Source: Harmothoe impar (lineage: Eukaryota; Annelida; Polychaeta; Phyllodocida; Polynoidae). From it: a DNA stretch of 64,000 bases. The stretch lies in the NCBI GenBank assembly GCA_947462335.1, contig OX381708.1, positions 992,001 to 1,056,000 of the forward strand, written 5' to 3'. Position numbers and translations under genes: made by a program. The notes under the pieces are model-generated. The model did no database searches. It saw only the letters and a list, made by a program, of their open reading frames with translations, and had not been told where the DNA came from. Of the stretch, positions 1 through 8,667 are shown one piece after another (the stretch's first letter is position 1; the number at the start of each line of letters is the position of its first letter).

Positions 1-361
1 CCAAAGTGGGATCATTCAACACTAAGTCCAAGTCCCTGTAGATAAACTGTAGCACCTGGTGCAAGGCCGCGTCGGGATGAAGGGACTGTTCTGCCTGCTT
101 GTGGTAATAGGCCATATCGGCAGGTAGGCGGGCGGCGGTGGCAGGAGGGGAACTCTCGTTCTTTTCAGTACGCTCATCAGGAAGAGGAGGAAGGTTTGGA
201 GCAGTAGAAGTACTAGCAGCAGCGACTGCAGTAGTAGCAGCGCTAGTAGTAGCAGCAGCGGGCACATGATGAAGTAGACCTGCTCGTGATGATTTGTAGA
301 GCGTCTCAGGATCCACGAGCGCTAAGCGTTTGTAGTGTTGTTGCTGCTCTGAGTCCGTCAT
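1..361 (-). CDS. Polinton/adintovirus-type small ORF, partial at window edge
   Basis: The minus strand is open from an ATG at 361 to base 1, 120 codons, and runs off the window. The N-terminal part carries RLALVDPETLY followed by an Ala/Thr/Pro-rich linker and a helical stretch. A short ORF of this look commonly sits next to the pX-like and ATPase genes in Polinton and adintovirus-type elements; I recognise it by context and general appearance only. It lies 77 bp downstream of the pX-like gene on the same strand and is probably co-transcribed. No function is assigned. The 3' end is missing, so total length is unknown. Confidence 0.45.
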   Translation of the reverse strand, partial: MTDSEQQQHYKRLALVDPETLYKSSRAGLLHHVPAAATTSAATTAVAAASTSTAPNLPPLPDERTEKNESSPPATAARLPADMAYYHKQAEQSLHPDAALHQVLQFIYRDLDLVLNDPTL

Positions 362-438
362 GGGGACGACGGTGGCGATGACGCTGGCGGTGGCGGTAGT
401 GGTGGTACTGTCGGCGAGTAGGTGTCGAATGAGGTGTC

Positions 439-771
439 TCATATACGGAGAATGCTCTTTATAAGCGGTAAGGCCATCCCTATGAGAGCCGGAATGAGGA
501 AACCTCCCTCTTGTACCAAGACGCGTCTCTTTTTTTTGATGGGCGTAGATTTTTTGCCGACCTCCCTCAACACGTCAGCCGATTCTCGAAGCTTGTCCAG
601 TTGTTTGTCGCTGAGCGGGATGTTCCCTACCAGTAAATTGTGACAGATCTCACTCAACGCTGCGATCAGATCGTCGCTTCCAGAGTCTATTAGATGCGAA
701 CAGTCCTTTGGCGAGCACTTAGCTAAGTGCTTGAGAGTACCAAAGTGTCTTTCGAGTAGATGAGAAGACAT
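439..771 (-). CDS. pX-like small virion protein of a Polinton/adintovirus-type element
   Basis: This 110-residue ORF has a real ATG at 771 and stops with TGA. The first two thirds are helical and acidic/neutral. The C-terminus (about residues 75-110) has a basic cluster KKKRR, then VLVQEGGF, then a hydrophobic tail. That basic-patch plus GGF-hydrophobic ending is characteristic of the adenovirus pX-like minor core/membrane-active proteins encoded beside the packaging ATPase in Polintons and adintoviruses. It starts 5 bp after the ATPase stop codon, which fits one transcript. The frame is uninterrupted. The family assignment is by motif and neighbourhood; a profile search against adintovirus pX would decide it. 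Confidence 0.5.
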   Translation of the reverse strand: MSSHLLERHFGTLKHLAKCSPKDCSHLIDSGSDDLIAALSEICHNLLVGNIPLSDKQLDKLRESADVLREVGKKSTPIKKKRRVLVQEGGFLIPALIGMALPLIKSILRI

Positions 772-776
772 TTTTG

Positions 777-1562
777 CTACTGCTTTCTCTTGTTCTTTTT
801 TTTGTCTAGCGGTACGAATACTAGCTGAGAGTGTATGGACGTCAAAGAGGAGCGTATTCTCAGATCGTCAGGTGTTGACTGCTTGAAGTCCAGAAGGAGG
901 TATGAGTGAGGTCGCTTGAGTTCATGGGTAAATATACTAGAGAGGGCCGCCGCGTTGGAGGGAAACACCTGGCGAGACAGACTAGCTATTTGCCCCATGT
1001 CGCGCGGGTTCTTGAAAACGATCATGTAGTGAGCGTTCAGACTCATAGTTCGAAAGTCGGGTGATTTCTGGAATAGGTTCTGAGTGATGTATATGACGCT
1101 CACGTTCCAGTGATGCGAGTATTTAGTAAAGATGTCGGCTACCACTTGCTGATTGGAACTGCTCATCAGATCGTCCAATATCAGTAGAGTGTGTGGTCGT
1201 AAAGCGTCTTCTGCTACTTCCACGTCTCCCGCTATAGTCTCTTTGCTAGGAAGACCTTCTCTGAATTCCACACCGTACTGATTTTGCATTTTTTCAAACA
1301 GAGGTTGCCACTCGCCGTAATGGTAAAAAGTCTTTTCCACCGGCGGCGTGACCAAATTGTTCACGTCGCTCAGAAATTGATCCACCAAGCGCGATTTTCC
1401 ACAACCCGACGGACCGCTAATGATACAACTAAAGGGTCCTTGTAGTCGAGCGTCGAAATGAATTTCTGTGAAGAGTTTGCTTCTACTACTCAACTTTTTT
1501 TTTTTTTTTTCAGCACGCGTGAGAGAGCGGTTGTGTGTCTGACTGTCTGCTGTGTTTCTCAC
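777..1562 (-). CDS. A32-like (FtsK/HerA-type) genome-packaging ATPase
   Basis: About 260 residues, the usual size for Polinton/adintovirus ATPases, which pump DNA into capsids. Walker A is GPSGCGKS at residues 50-57, Walker B is LLILDDL near 126-132, and the sensor region ITQNLF sits near 159-164, followed by the family-typical FKNPRDM near 183-189. The frame is intact through all of these. The N-terminus is odd: no ATG exists in this frame between the upstream in-frame stop near 1610 and Walker A, and a long A-tract (KKKKK codons, around 1495-1512) precedes the domain. Either the start lies in another frame across the A-tract, an upstream exon is spliced on, or the copy is decayed. The 1562 boundary is a GTG, not a proven start. 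Confidence 0.72.
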   Translation of the reverse strand: MRNTADSQTHNRSLTRAEKKKKKLSSRSKLFTEIHFDARLQGPFSCIISGPSGCGKSRLVDQFLSDVNNLVTPPVEKTFYHYGEWQPLFEKMQNQYGVEFREGLPSKETIAGDVEVAEDALRPHTLLILDDLMSSSNQQVVADIFTKYSHHWNVSVIYITQNLFQKSPDFRTMSLNAHYMIVFKNPRDMGQIASLSRQVFPSNAAALSSIFTHELKRPHSYLLLDFKQSTPDDLRIRSSLTSIHSQLVFVPLDKKKNKRKQ

Positions 1563-1713
1563 TCGAACGGTCGGTAGTGAATGGTTGTGGAGAAAAGTCC
1601 GCTGACCTTTTTATTGATTCCGGCCGGTGTCACAGTAGCGGCGGCAGAAGTGTCTTTTTTTTCTTTTTATTTTTTGCGATAAAATTCTATTTTCACTCAA
1701 TAGTCATAAATGT

Positions 1714-1746
1714 TTTGTATCAGACTCCAGAGGAGTCTGATACAAA
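1714..1746. other. perfect 15-bp stem, 3-nt loop hairpin
   Basis: Bases 1714-1728 are the exact reverse complement of 1732-1746, leaving only AGA in the loop. It lies between the ATPase and the upstream minus-strand ORFs, in otherwise AT-rich DNA. A transcriptional pause or terminator hairpin or an RNA-processing signal is possible; a decayed foldback repeat is the alternative. Confidence 0.6.
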
Positions 1747-1776
1747 TATTTAATTTTTTTTTAAAAAGAAGAGGGA

Positions 1777-1815
1777 GAGGAGGAGGAGGAGGAGGAGGAG
1801 GAGGAGGAGGAGGGG
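1777..1815. repeat. (GGA)n microsatellite
   Basis: Uninterrupted AGG/GGA triplets next to the hairpin, in the gap upstream of the ATPase. Confidence 0.85.
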
Positions 1816-1844
1816 AGAAAAGCGCGGATTAATTTATTTTTTTC

Positions 1845-2138
1845 TTAGGCAAAGCTCGTCGCTTTGCCGCTTTCTTTTCTATTTCTGTGTTGTGACACGA
1901 TCGTCTCGAAAAAGCAATAAGGCGTGTGAGCGCGGCGGTGACAAATACATATTGGAGCGTATGGTTTAAAATAGTGCGTCCCTATCTTCTTCAATTCGGC
2001 TGCGTTGCAATATGCGGGATAACAAGTGACGACGTCGAAACGTTTAGATACCGTGTTCACGTCGGCCACAACGCGCGCCCACCGAGTGGGAGCTGCAGTC
2101 ACTCCCAAGAAACCGATCGGCTTGTCGAATCGTTTCAT
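1845..2138 (-). CDS. uncharacterised ORF of the viral-type cluster
   Basis: A 97-codon open frame from the ATG at 2138, upstream of the ATPase and on its strand. It contains a run with DVNTVSKRFDVVTCYPAY and several His/Cys residues (CICHRRAH) but no domain I recognise. The plus strand is also open here for about 140 codons (1926-2351), so coding status is uncertain. A capsid or protease fragment would be expected at this position in a Polinton-type gene order, but I see no catalytic motif. Confidence 0.22.
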   Translation of the reverse strand: MKRFDKPIGFLGVTAAPTRWARVVADVNTVSKRFDVVTCYPAYCNAAELKKIGTHYFKPYAPICICHRRAHTPYCFFETIVSQHRNRKESGKATSFA

Positions 2139-2152
2139 AGCGCTTATTCTCA

Positions 2153-2160
2153 CTTTATAA
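2153..2160 (-). promoter_or_regulatory. TATA-box-like TTATAAAG upstream of the ATPase group
   Basis: On the minus strand TTATAAAG lies at 2160-2153, about 600 bp upstream of the ATPase frame. It would start a transcript near 2125-2130, inside the uncharacterised ORF, so it could drive the ATPase and pX-like genes rather than that ORF. Confidence 0.25.
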
Positions 2161-2424
2161 GAGGAGGTGGGGTGAGGAGAGTGGCAGCGCTCTCGGCGCT
2201 CTCGGCCATGCCGCTACGTTTTCCTTTTCCGCTCTTGTATAACGACGATTTCTTTGGCACTCGGCTTTGCTTTTCTCGAGAATTCGGTACGCTTCAAGAG
2301 AAGCGTGAACCTCAACTACGTGACGCTCTCTCTTTTGAGATAAAAAAATAGCCGGGCAGTTGAGGAGGAGGGCACTTTGTTCGCGCGACCGTCTTTTAGA
2401 AACTCGCGCCCTCTGCAGTGCCAT
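2155..2424 (-). CDS. possible ORF, basic N-terminus, no recognised domain
   Basis: An 89-residue frame from a true ATG at 2424 to a stop at 2155, two bases before the next minus-strand frame. It is rich in Arg/Lys (RVSKRRSREQ) and ends in low-complexity Ser/Pro/Leu. It may be the same decayed gene as the adjoining frame, shifted. Support is weak because the opposite strand is open too. Confidence 0.18.
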   Translation of the reverse strand: MALQRARVSKRRSREQSALLLNCPAIFLSQKRERHVVEVHASLEAYRILEKSKAECQRNRRYTRAEKENVAAWPRAPRALPLSSPHLLL

Positions 2425-3152
2425 ATTTCTTTCCTCCGAAACAAAAAAGACTGAGTGAAAATAAAAAAATTTAAAACAAAAAGCTCAAAGAAAAAAAATA
2501 AGCAATAAGCAGACTCAGCTCGAAATTCCCTGCCGGCGTGATGGCGGTGACTGCAGGCGGTGGCGGCGGTCGGCTGGCCGGCGGTGGCGGTGTCGGCGGC
2601 GATGGTAGAAGGGCGTGTGGAAAGAGAGACGCATCTCAGTCTTTTATAGGAGCGGCGAGTCTGACATTTTCAGCTGGCGCATGCTGACCTGCTGCTATCA
2701 TAAGAGAAACAAAAGCCCTAATCACGCTTTTCAGCTGGATCTTTCCACCCCGCCAGACATGGATCCCGATGGGAAGGTGGTTTAAAATTAAATCCGTGTA
2801 CCGACTGTCATACAATAGAGTAATTAGTTGAACGCGTGTTACCTGTATAAAGGCTTAGCGGGTCATGGGCTCAGCGTGTGTATAGAAAAACAACTACAGG
2901 TAGCGTGAACAAAGCGACCCCCTCCCTTTCTGTCACTCTGTCTGTGACTAGAGGGTGCGCGTGTGGTAAGCGGCTTAAATCTAAAGAAAAACAAATCACC
3001 CTCTCCTGTCGTCAGCAGTCAGCCGGCCGGCGGCTGGAAAATGCGATTAGAGGGATGATGAGCCACGTAGTAAGCGACTTAAGGCTGATCTAAAGACCTG
3101 CCGTGAGGGGGCAGCTGGCCGGTGGCTTGAAAAAAAAAGGGGGGAGTAAGGG
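2425..3152. other. intergenic stretch, no supported gene
   Basis: AT-rich near 2440-2520, then a GC-rich GGTGGCGGCGG-like block (2535-2610). A TATAAAGG occurs near 2844 on plus. Both strands have only short frames. This may be the non-coding part of the viral-type element, between divergent transcription units. Confidence 0.4.
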
Positions 3153-3160
3153 TATATAAG
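3153..3160 (+). promoter_or_regulatory. TATA box TATATAAG ahead of the Ala-rich ORF
   Basis: A clean TATATAAG in a G/A-rich context. A start about 30 bp downstream would give a leader of roughly 95 nt before the ATG at 3274, a normal spacing for a polymerase II promoter. Confidence 0.45.
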
Positions 3161-3201
3161 GGGGAGTGAAACCGTATTCGGCATCGTCATCATCGTTCAC
3201 G

Positions 3202-3239
<38 letters not shown>
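3202..3239. repeat. (ACT)n microsatellite in the leader
   Basis: About a dozen CTA triplets between the TATA box and the first ATG of the Ala-rich ORF. Confidence 0.85.
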
Positions 3240-3246
<7 letters not shown>

Positions 3247-3273
3247 GCACCGCGCCTCAATTTGCAGATCCCC

Positions 3274-3930
3274 ATGATGGAAAGTTGCTACCGTGACATG
3301 AAGCGGAATGACGAAGCGGCGCGCGAATGTGAAGCTGATGCTGTAGCCTCTGCTACTGCTGCTGCTAGTGCTGCTCAGCGTGCTACTGCTGCATTTACTG
3401 CGGCTGTTAGTGACGCTGGTTGTGATGACGTTGTTGTTGTTGCCGCTGCGGCTGTGACTGCTGCTGTTGCTGCCGCCGATGCAGCTACTCATGCCACCGA
3501 TGCCGACGCTGCTGCTGCTGATGCTGTTGCGGCTGCCGATGTCGCCGCTGATAACGCTGCTAGTGCCCGCTCTGCCGCCCTTGCTACTGTCGCTGCTGCT
3601 GTTGTTGCTAATGCTCACGCTACTGCTGCTGCCGCTGTTGCTGCTGCTGCTACCGCTGCTGCCGAGGCTGCTGCCGCTGCTGCCGAGGCTGCTGCCGCTG
3701 CTGCCGATGCTGCTGCCGATGCTGCCGATGCTGCTGATGCTGCTGATGTTAGCAGTCGCGTCGACAAAGAATCGTCATTTGTCACTCTTAAACCTCCAGT
3801 TGAACGCGCGACGGGTAGTAGGGCTACCAACGCGACGGCCGGATGGTGCAAATGGTGTCGTCGCTTCTGCTCGTGCGCTTGCTTTTCTTCCGGTCCTACC
3901 TGCTGCTGCTACGGTATGATAGTGTTATAG
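3274..3930 (+). CDS. Ala-rich protein with Cys-rich C-terminus, function unknown
   Basis: 218 codons from ATG-ATG at 3274 to TAG at 3928-3930. Residues 1-25 are charged (MMESCYRDMKRNDEAARE). About residues 26-165 are mostly Ala broken by Asp, Glu, Thr and Val, and the Ala codons vary (GCT, GCC, GCG). The last 30 residues carry ten Cys, including CKWC and CCC. It sits behind a TATA box in divergent orientation to the ATPase group. It could be a viral-type accessory protein, or a GCT-repeat expansion that merely stays open; the minus strand is also partly open. I do not recognise a family. Confidence 0.33.
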   Translation: MMESCYRDMKRNDEAARECEADAVASATAAASAAQRATAAFTAAVSDAGCDDVVVVAAAAVTAAVAAADAATHATDADAAAADAVAAADVAADNAASARSAALATVAAAVVANAHATAAAAVAAAATAAAEAAAAAAEAAAAAADAAADAADAADAADVSSRVDKESSFVTLKPPVERATGSRATNATAGWCKWCRRFCSCACFSSGPTCCCYGMIVL

Positions 3931-4029
3931 TGTTTGAATGAGAACGCGCGTAGTTACACATAGACGCTGTAACAGATGTGCTTTTTTTTGAAAATATAAT
4001 TTTAACATAACATGGAACTTGTTGTGTTT

Positions 4030-4375
4030 ATTTTCTATATATAAGTTGTTTGTTTACAAACAGTCACGTGTCACGTGGTGTTGTTTACAAACAAGAGAGC
4101 CACGTGGTGTTGTTTACAAACAAAACCCTAAGTAGGTCACGTTACCCTAGTTACCAGAATGCCGGCTTCTGATTGGCTGAGCCTAAGTAGGTCACGTGAC
4201 GTAAGTAGGTCACGTTACCATGGTTACCAGAATGCCGGCCTCTGATTGGCTGAGAGCTTCTAAGCAGGTCAGTAGGTCACCCAGAATGCTGGCTTCTGAT
4301 TGGCTGAGAGCCCTAAGTAGGTCACGTTACCATGGCAACGGGTCACATGACCAAATGGCGGCCTCTGATTGGCTG
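4030..4375. promoter_or_regulatory. clustered repeats with forkhead-, E-box- and CCAAT-like motifs
   Basis: Three copies of the palindrome GTTTACAAAC occur at 4051-4125 and contain the forkhead core TGTTTAC on both strands. They are interleaved with CACGTG. Then come four to five diverged ~60-bp repeats, each with GTAGGTCACGT near its start and TCTGATTGGCTGA (inverted CCAAT) at its end. I see no gene start attached, so this may be a satellite-like repeat, an old LTR/MITE, or a real enhancer. Binding is inferred from motif shape only. Confidence 0.35.
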
Positions 4376-4506
4376 CATATCGATTGAGTAATAAACAGTA
4401 GTTAACCATAGTCCCGTTCCGATACATACTATACTACTACCATTTATCACCAAACACCCTTCCGTGTATAAACGAGGTGCTTGTCCTGCACTGTACTGAG
4501 CTGCAT

Positions 4507-4680
4507 AAGACATCCTCTGTGGCCTAGTGGTTAGAGCGATGGTCTTCAAATGGCATGGTTTATCTATGACTGGGTTCGAATCCCACTGAGACCAGGGTTT
4601 TAAGAAGGAAAGTAATTCACAAAACCTCCTCCGGAGATTATGTTGCACAACCTCCGCTCAGGGTCTCCAAAGGTACAATA
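4507..4680 (+). mobile_element. tRNA-derived SINE
   Basis: A polymerase III A-box TGGCCTAGTGG near 4520 is followed about 50 bp later by a perfect B-box GGTTCGAATCC near 4573, then an unrelated tail. The two sides that would form a tRNA acceptor stem do not pair and the T-stem has a mismatch, so this is a SINE head, not a tRNA gene. Confidence 0.6.
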
Positions 4681-5159
4681 TGAAAATAAACCTACGGTGA
4701 GGACAATAGGCCAAACAGCCAGGTAGAGTATACCCACAGAGGAATCAGTTTTCTAATGGCTGTGGTTAATCTAACCAATCCTGTAGATTTATGCATCCAA
4801 TCAAGAGGACCATGAGTGGCTGTTGATGCTACTAAATGCCTTAATTGAGTGAGGTGAAATGTACAAGTAGGTAATTATAGTCCTGACCAATCAATAGTAA
4901 GTTTCAAGGGCTGAAGATAGCCCACATCCTTACAGACTACCCCCATCAAAGTCACCCATGGTGTGGAAATGAAACAATTATAGTTAACATCTATAATATG
5001 TCACTCATTACTTTACAGGCCTGTATGTTTCATATTAACTCAGGGGAATGCAAGGCAGAGTAGCCTCGCAAATGGTACCAATTTCCCAAGGGTTTTCAGA
5101 CACTTGTATCCTATACCCACAATGATAGTGCCTGTGGGTAATGCAGGCTATACTATCGG
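4681..5159. other. no gene or recognised repeat seen
   Basis: AT-rich unique-looking sequence with no long open frame, no splice-bounded exon and no terminal repeats that I can find. Confidence 0.5.
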
Positions 5160-5420
5160 TACTGGGGGAGTAGGGAACTAAAGGAATATAGGGGAATGAG
5201 ACAGCACAGTGTAGGGGAGCAAGGGAGTAGGGGAACAGGGGGAGTGAGGTAAAATGATAGGGGAGTGAGGGAATAGGGGTGGGGGAATGGGAGAGATGTG
5301 GAGTAAGGCAGTAGAGGAGTGAGGGAGTGAGCTGTAAAGGGGAATGAGGGAGCAGGGCTAGTAGGGGAGTGAGCCAATAGGGACTGAGGATGTAGGGGAC
5401 TGAGGAAGAAGGGGACCATT
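5160..5420. repeat. degenerate GGGGAGTGAGG-type minisatellite
   Basis: Loose iteration of GGGGAGTGAGG and GGGAATGAGG words, irregularly spaced. It grades into the next array. Confidence 0.55.
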
Positions 5421-5435
5421 GGTTCTCAAAGAGAG

Positions 5436-6090
5436 CTGGTTGCCACACCCAGTCTGTGCTGGTTCCCACACCCAGTCCCTGCTGGTTCCCACACCCAGTC
5501 CCTGCTGGTTCCCACACCCAGTCTGTGCTGGTTCCCGCACCCAGTCCCAGCTGGTTCCCACACCCAATCCCTGCTGGTTCCTACACCCAGTCCCTGCTGG
5601 TTCCCACACCCAGTCCCTGCTGGTTCCTACACCCAGTCCCTGCTGGTTCCTACACCCTGTGCCAGCTGGTTCCCACACCCAGTCTGTGCTGGTTCCCGCA
5701 CCCAGTCCCTGCTGGTTCCCACACCCAGTCCCAGCTGGTTCCCACACCCAGTCTGTGCTGGTTCCCACACCCAGTCCCAGCTGGTTCCTACACCCAGTCT
5801 GTGCTGGTTCCTACACCCTGTGCCAGCTGGTTCCCACACCCAGTCCCTGCTGGTTCCTGCACCCAGTCTGTGCTGGTTCCTACACCCTGTCTGTGCTGGT
5901 TCCTACACCCAGTCCCTGCTGGTTCCCACACCCAGTCCCTGCTGGTTCCCACACACAGTCCCTGCTGGTTCCCACACCCAGTCCCTGCTGGTTCCCACAC
6001 CCAGTCCCTGCTGGTTCCCACACACAGTCCCTGCTGGTTCCCACACCCAGTCCCTGCTGGTTCCCACACCCAGTCCCTGCTGGTTCCCAC
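5436..6090. repeat. 23-bp minisatellite
   Basis: About 28 copies of a 23-bp unit containing CCCACACCCAGTCCCTGCT, with a few recurring variants (GTCTGTGCT, GTGCCAGCT). All reading frames stay open on both strands because of the repeat; no gene is implied. Confidence 0.9.
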
Positions 6091-6289
6091 TTCTCAGATG
6101 ATTTGATTCACACACCAACCCCCTTTACAGTGTCTGCTGGTTCCTGCCATGGGTAGTCCAGCTAGAGGGGGTCTATTGGGTTCAATAAGTTACAAATATA
6201 CTATAGTAATGGGGGAAATAATACTGCAATGGCTGTCCCTGGCCTCTAGTCTTCTTCTAATGTACTACCATGCATACTCAATGTGATCC

Positions 6290-6600
6290 ATATGTATAAC
6301 AGATCTACAGTGATCAAAACACTGAGATCTTTTCAGTCTGGCAGTTGTTAGCTGAAGAGACTGGTCTGCCGGGGGTGGTACCACCCCTTGGAGGATTTTT
6401 GGGAGGAAGTAGCTGGTGTTCTTGGTTTGATGTTCCTCATCGATCCTGCCATTAGATAAGAGACTTCTCCTTTTGATGTCATGTCTATGAATTTTTCATC
6501 TATCTTTTTCTATATCTTCCAAAACCGGGGCTCTTTTGAGTTTTTCATATGTGTGTGTGTCCATGAGTTGTCTCATGGCCTCTTTCACATTATCTCTGGT
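6290..6600 (-). pseudogene. Penelope-like reverse-transcriptase fragment
   Basis: On minus, consecutive frames give KEAMRQLMDTHTYEKLKR (the KEAxRQLxD..Y.KL signature ahead of RT), then SYFLPKI, then PGRPVSSANNC and TEKISVF followed by a stop. These are ordered motifs of Penelope-like RTs (LPKIHK, PGRPI, TEKIS). At least two frame changes and internal stops show a dead fragment. The rest of RT and the GIY-YIG endonuclease are not visible. Confidence 0.6.
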
Positions 6601-6643
6601 ATTTTGAATTCCAGTCACCCCACCCTTAATGGCTGGTTTTATA

Positions 6644-6948
6644 GTAGGGTCTATTAAGGTTGATTTTGGGTCAAAGGGGAACCGGCTGGACAAAACTTTT
6701 GGCTACTAGGTCCTTTTGACCCACTTTTTCAACCTTACCAGGGTGCCAAGGTGAATTTTCATTGGAACCCCCTGAAATCCAAGATGGCCGCCATATTTGA
6801 AACATTTTTCAATATTCTGCTATAAAATCCTGAATGAAAATTCACCTTGGCACCCCATCCAGATTGAAAAAGTGGTTCAAAATGAACTAGTAGCCAGAAT
6901 TTCAGAGTTTTGTCCGGCCAGTTCCCCTAAATCCATTAACAGACCCTG
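6644..6948. mobile_element. palindromic MITE, AGGGTCT termini
   Basis: The left arm AGGGTCTATTAAGG.. and the right arm, which ends ..TTAACAGACCCT, are long imperfect inverted repeats of about 120 bp each. Shared inner segments include AAATTCACCTTGGCACCC. The centre holds CAAGATGGCCGCCAT. A TA follows the right end, consistent with a Tc1/mariner-type target. Confidence 0.6.
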
Positions 6949-7138
6949 TATTCCTGAGTCGGCTCCTGATTAAAAAAACAGCAAATGCTCACAAAGACTA
7001 ATCAGAAAACGTGAAGCCCTATTTCCCTAGATATGATAACAGTTCAGCCTGAAGTTGACTATAGTAGGACATATACTGGTGCACCCTTTGCCACCCAATC
7101 ACAGAAGGGAGTCTGATTATAGATGGGTCTTCTAACAT

Positions 7139-7440
7139 TTGTCGATGGTTCCACATACCCCCGGCCCAGGCGACATTGCCCACTTCATTAACAGCTTCTT
7201 CTCAACCATTGGATCTAGTTTAGCCCAACATATGACTGAACAATGGTCATACAAGCCAGATCAGTTGGAGCCTACGTTTGAGTTCCATTCTCCATCTGAT
7301 GAAGATATTATAAAGATAATGAGGAATACTAACGTCAATAAACCTTTAGGTATAGTGAACATTTCAACCCAGGTCCTGAAGGATGCTTGTACAACCCTGC
7401 CATTTCAACTAAAGCATATCATAGATTGTATAATGCCCCT
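7139..7440 (+). pseudogene. non-LTR (CR1/L2-like) retrotransposon fragment
   Basis: About 100 codons read HFINSFFSTIGSSLAQ, then FEFHSPSDEDIIKIM, then NTNVNKPLGI and an LK..C.....LKHII stretch. This is the layout just upstream of and into RT motif 1 in CR1/Jockey-type ORF2 (HFNxFFxxIG, F.F..., N..KA.G.D.I...LK). The expected KA.G.D residues have decayed to KPLGI. No further RT motifs follow. Confidence 0.5.
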
Positions 7441-7499
7441 GCACTTATACATTTCAAGTCCCTGTTGCAAGGTCCTTTGCTTATATGAGTCCCTTTAAA

Positions 7500-8138
7500 G
7501 GGAGATTTTGGGTTTCAGAGTGGTCCTAGACCTGTGCTTATATGAGACCTACACTTAATTGACACCCCTGCACTTAAAAACCATTACGGTAGGGAAATAG
7601 GGGAACCTGCACTGTAAAAAGTAATTGTAGATACACAGTAAAAGCTACTTTAAATTTACAGCATCATTGTAGCTTTACAGCAAATTGTACTGTGCCCCTC
7701 GAATAAACTGTACACCTATTCTAATGTACACCTACAAAAAAGGCAACCAACTATTTACAATGTGACCCAAATCCAAGTTTGAACAAAAGCTATCACAAAC
7801 CCAGCTAACAAAAACACATTATCTTATGTCATGTTTCAAACTTGAAATAACATTTTGCCATAATAAGGAGCCATAGAGAAACATGTAGCATAATATTATT
7901 ATGCAAGTATTATATTAAAGACTAAGGACTAGATGCATCGTGCAGTGTTAGTGGGTCAGGTTACGTAGTCACTACCTCCCACTGCCTGACTACGGTTGCC
8001 CCTTGGGAACCAAAAAACAACACTGGACTTACCACATCATACAGGAATTGAAGCCTAATGTCTTTTGTCTGTTTAATTTACATGTTAGGCATGTAAATTA
8101 GGGCATGAGTCCAGCCACAGACAATCAAAGCCAAATAA

Positions 8139-8141
<3 letters not shown>
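7500..8141. other. no gene seen; AT-rich
   Basis: Contains a short CACTGTAAAAA..ACTGTG block near 7612-7695 that could be a small MITE relic. Nothing else is recognisable. Confidence 0.4.

Positions 8142-8175
<34 letters not shown>
8142..8175. repeat. (TA)n microsatellite
   Basis: Pure TA dinucleotide run. Confidence 0.9.
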
Positions 8176-8179
<4 letters not shown>

Positions 8180-8182
<3 letters not shown>

Positions 8183-8649
8183 AGGGGCAACAATATATGT
8201 GTATTACGGGTTCATGGTTTCAAGGTGGGCATGGCACAGTTCTAAGCTAGGTGGCAGCACCTGACTTCCTGCGCCATGTCCCCTAACGTTACCCGGTGGT
8301 TGCTGGTTCGGGTAGGGCACTCCAGCTGGTGCGCCGGTGGAGTCCCACGCCGACGCTGCCCGGTGCGCAACCCGGGTATATAAGAGGCCGTAACCGACCA
8401 CATCAGGGAGTTCTTCCCTGGACGAGCTCTGACTCACACCCTTGGTGAATTTTGTGCCCGGGGCCCCTACACCCCTCCTGCTACGGGCTCTTGCACCAGC
8501 CCTTGCTGGGACCAAGACCAGTTCGAACAGCTCTTGCTGACTTCGAACCAGCAAGACGCTGCTCGTGTACTTCGAACCTTGTTTGTGATCAATTGGATAT
8601 TATGTGGTGATAATGAGGAGCCGTCTTCTCTCTCCTTATTTAATATACA
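8180..8649 (+). mobile_element. possible solo LTR with internal TATA box
   Basis: The block starts TGTAGGGGC and ends TTTAATATACA (TG..CA). It contains GGGTATATAAGAGG near 8374, followed by a GC-rich leader-like stretch. Flanks share only GTG (3 bp), so the target duplication is unconvincing. Alternatively it is an ordinary promoter; no coding frame follows it. Confidence 0.28.
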
Positions 8650-8667
8650 GTGACTAATATATATATA

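Noticed and set aside
1926..2351. 141-codon plus-strand frame opposite the uncharacterised viral-type ORFs
   Set aside because: It lies antisense to the ATPase transcription unit, starts at a non-ATG codon and has no recognisable motif; strand choice is still not certain.
4507..4600. Functional tRNA gene
   Set aside because: A and B boxes are good but the acceptor arms do not pair and no proper anticodon stem forms; a SINE head is a better fit. The same applies to the tRNA-like stretches near 19031, 36119, 36781 and 38090.
5419..6156. Frames of 245 and 216 codons (CWFPHPVPAGSHTQS)
   Set aside because: A 23-bp minisatellite open in all frames; no start, splice or domain evidence.
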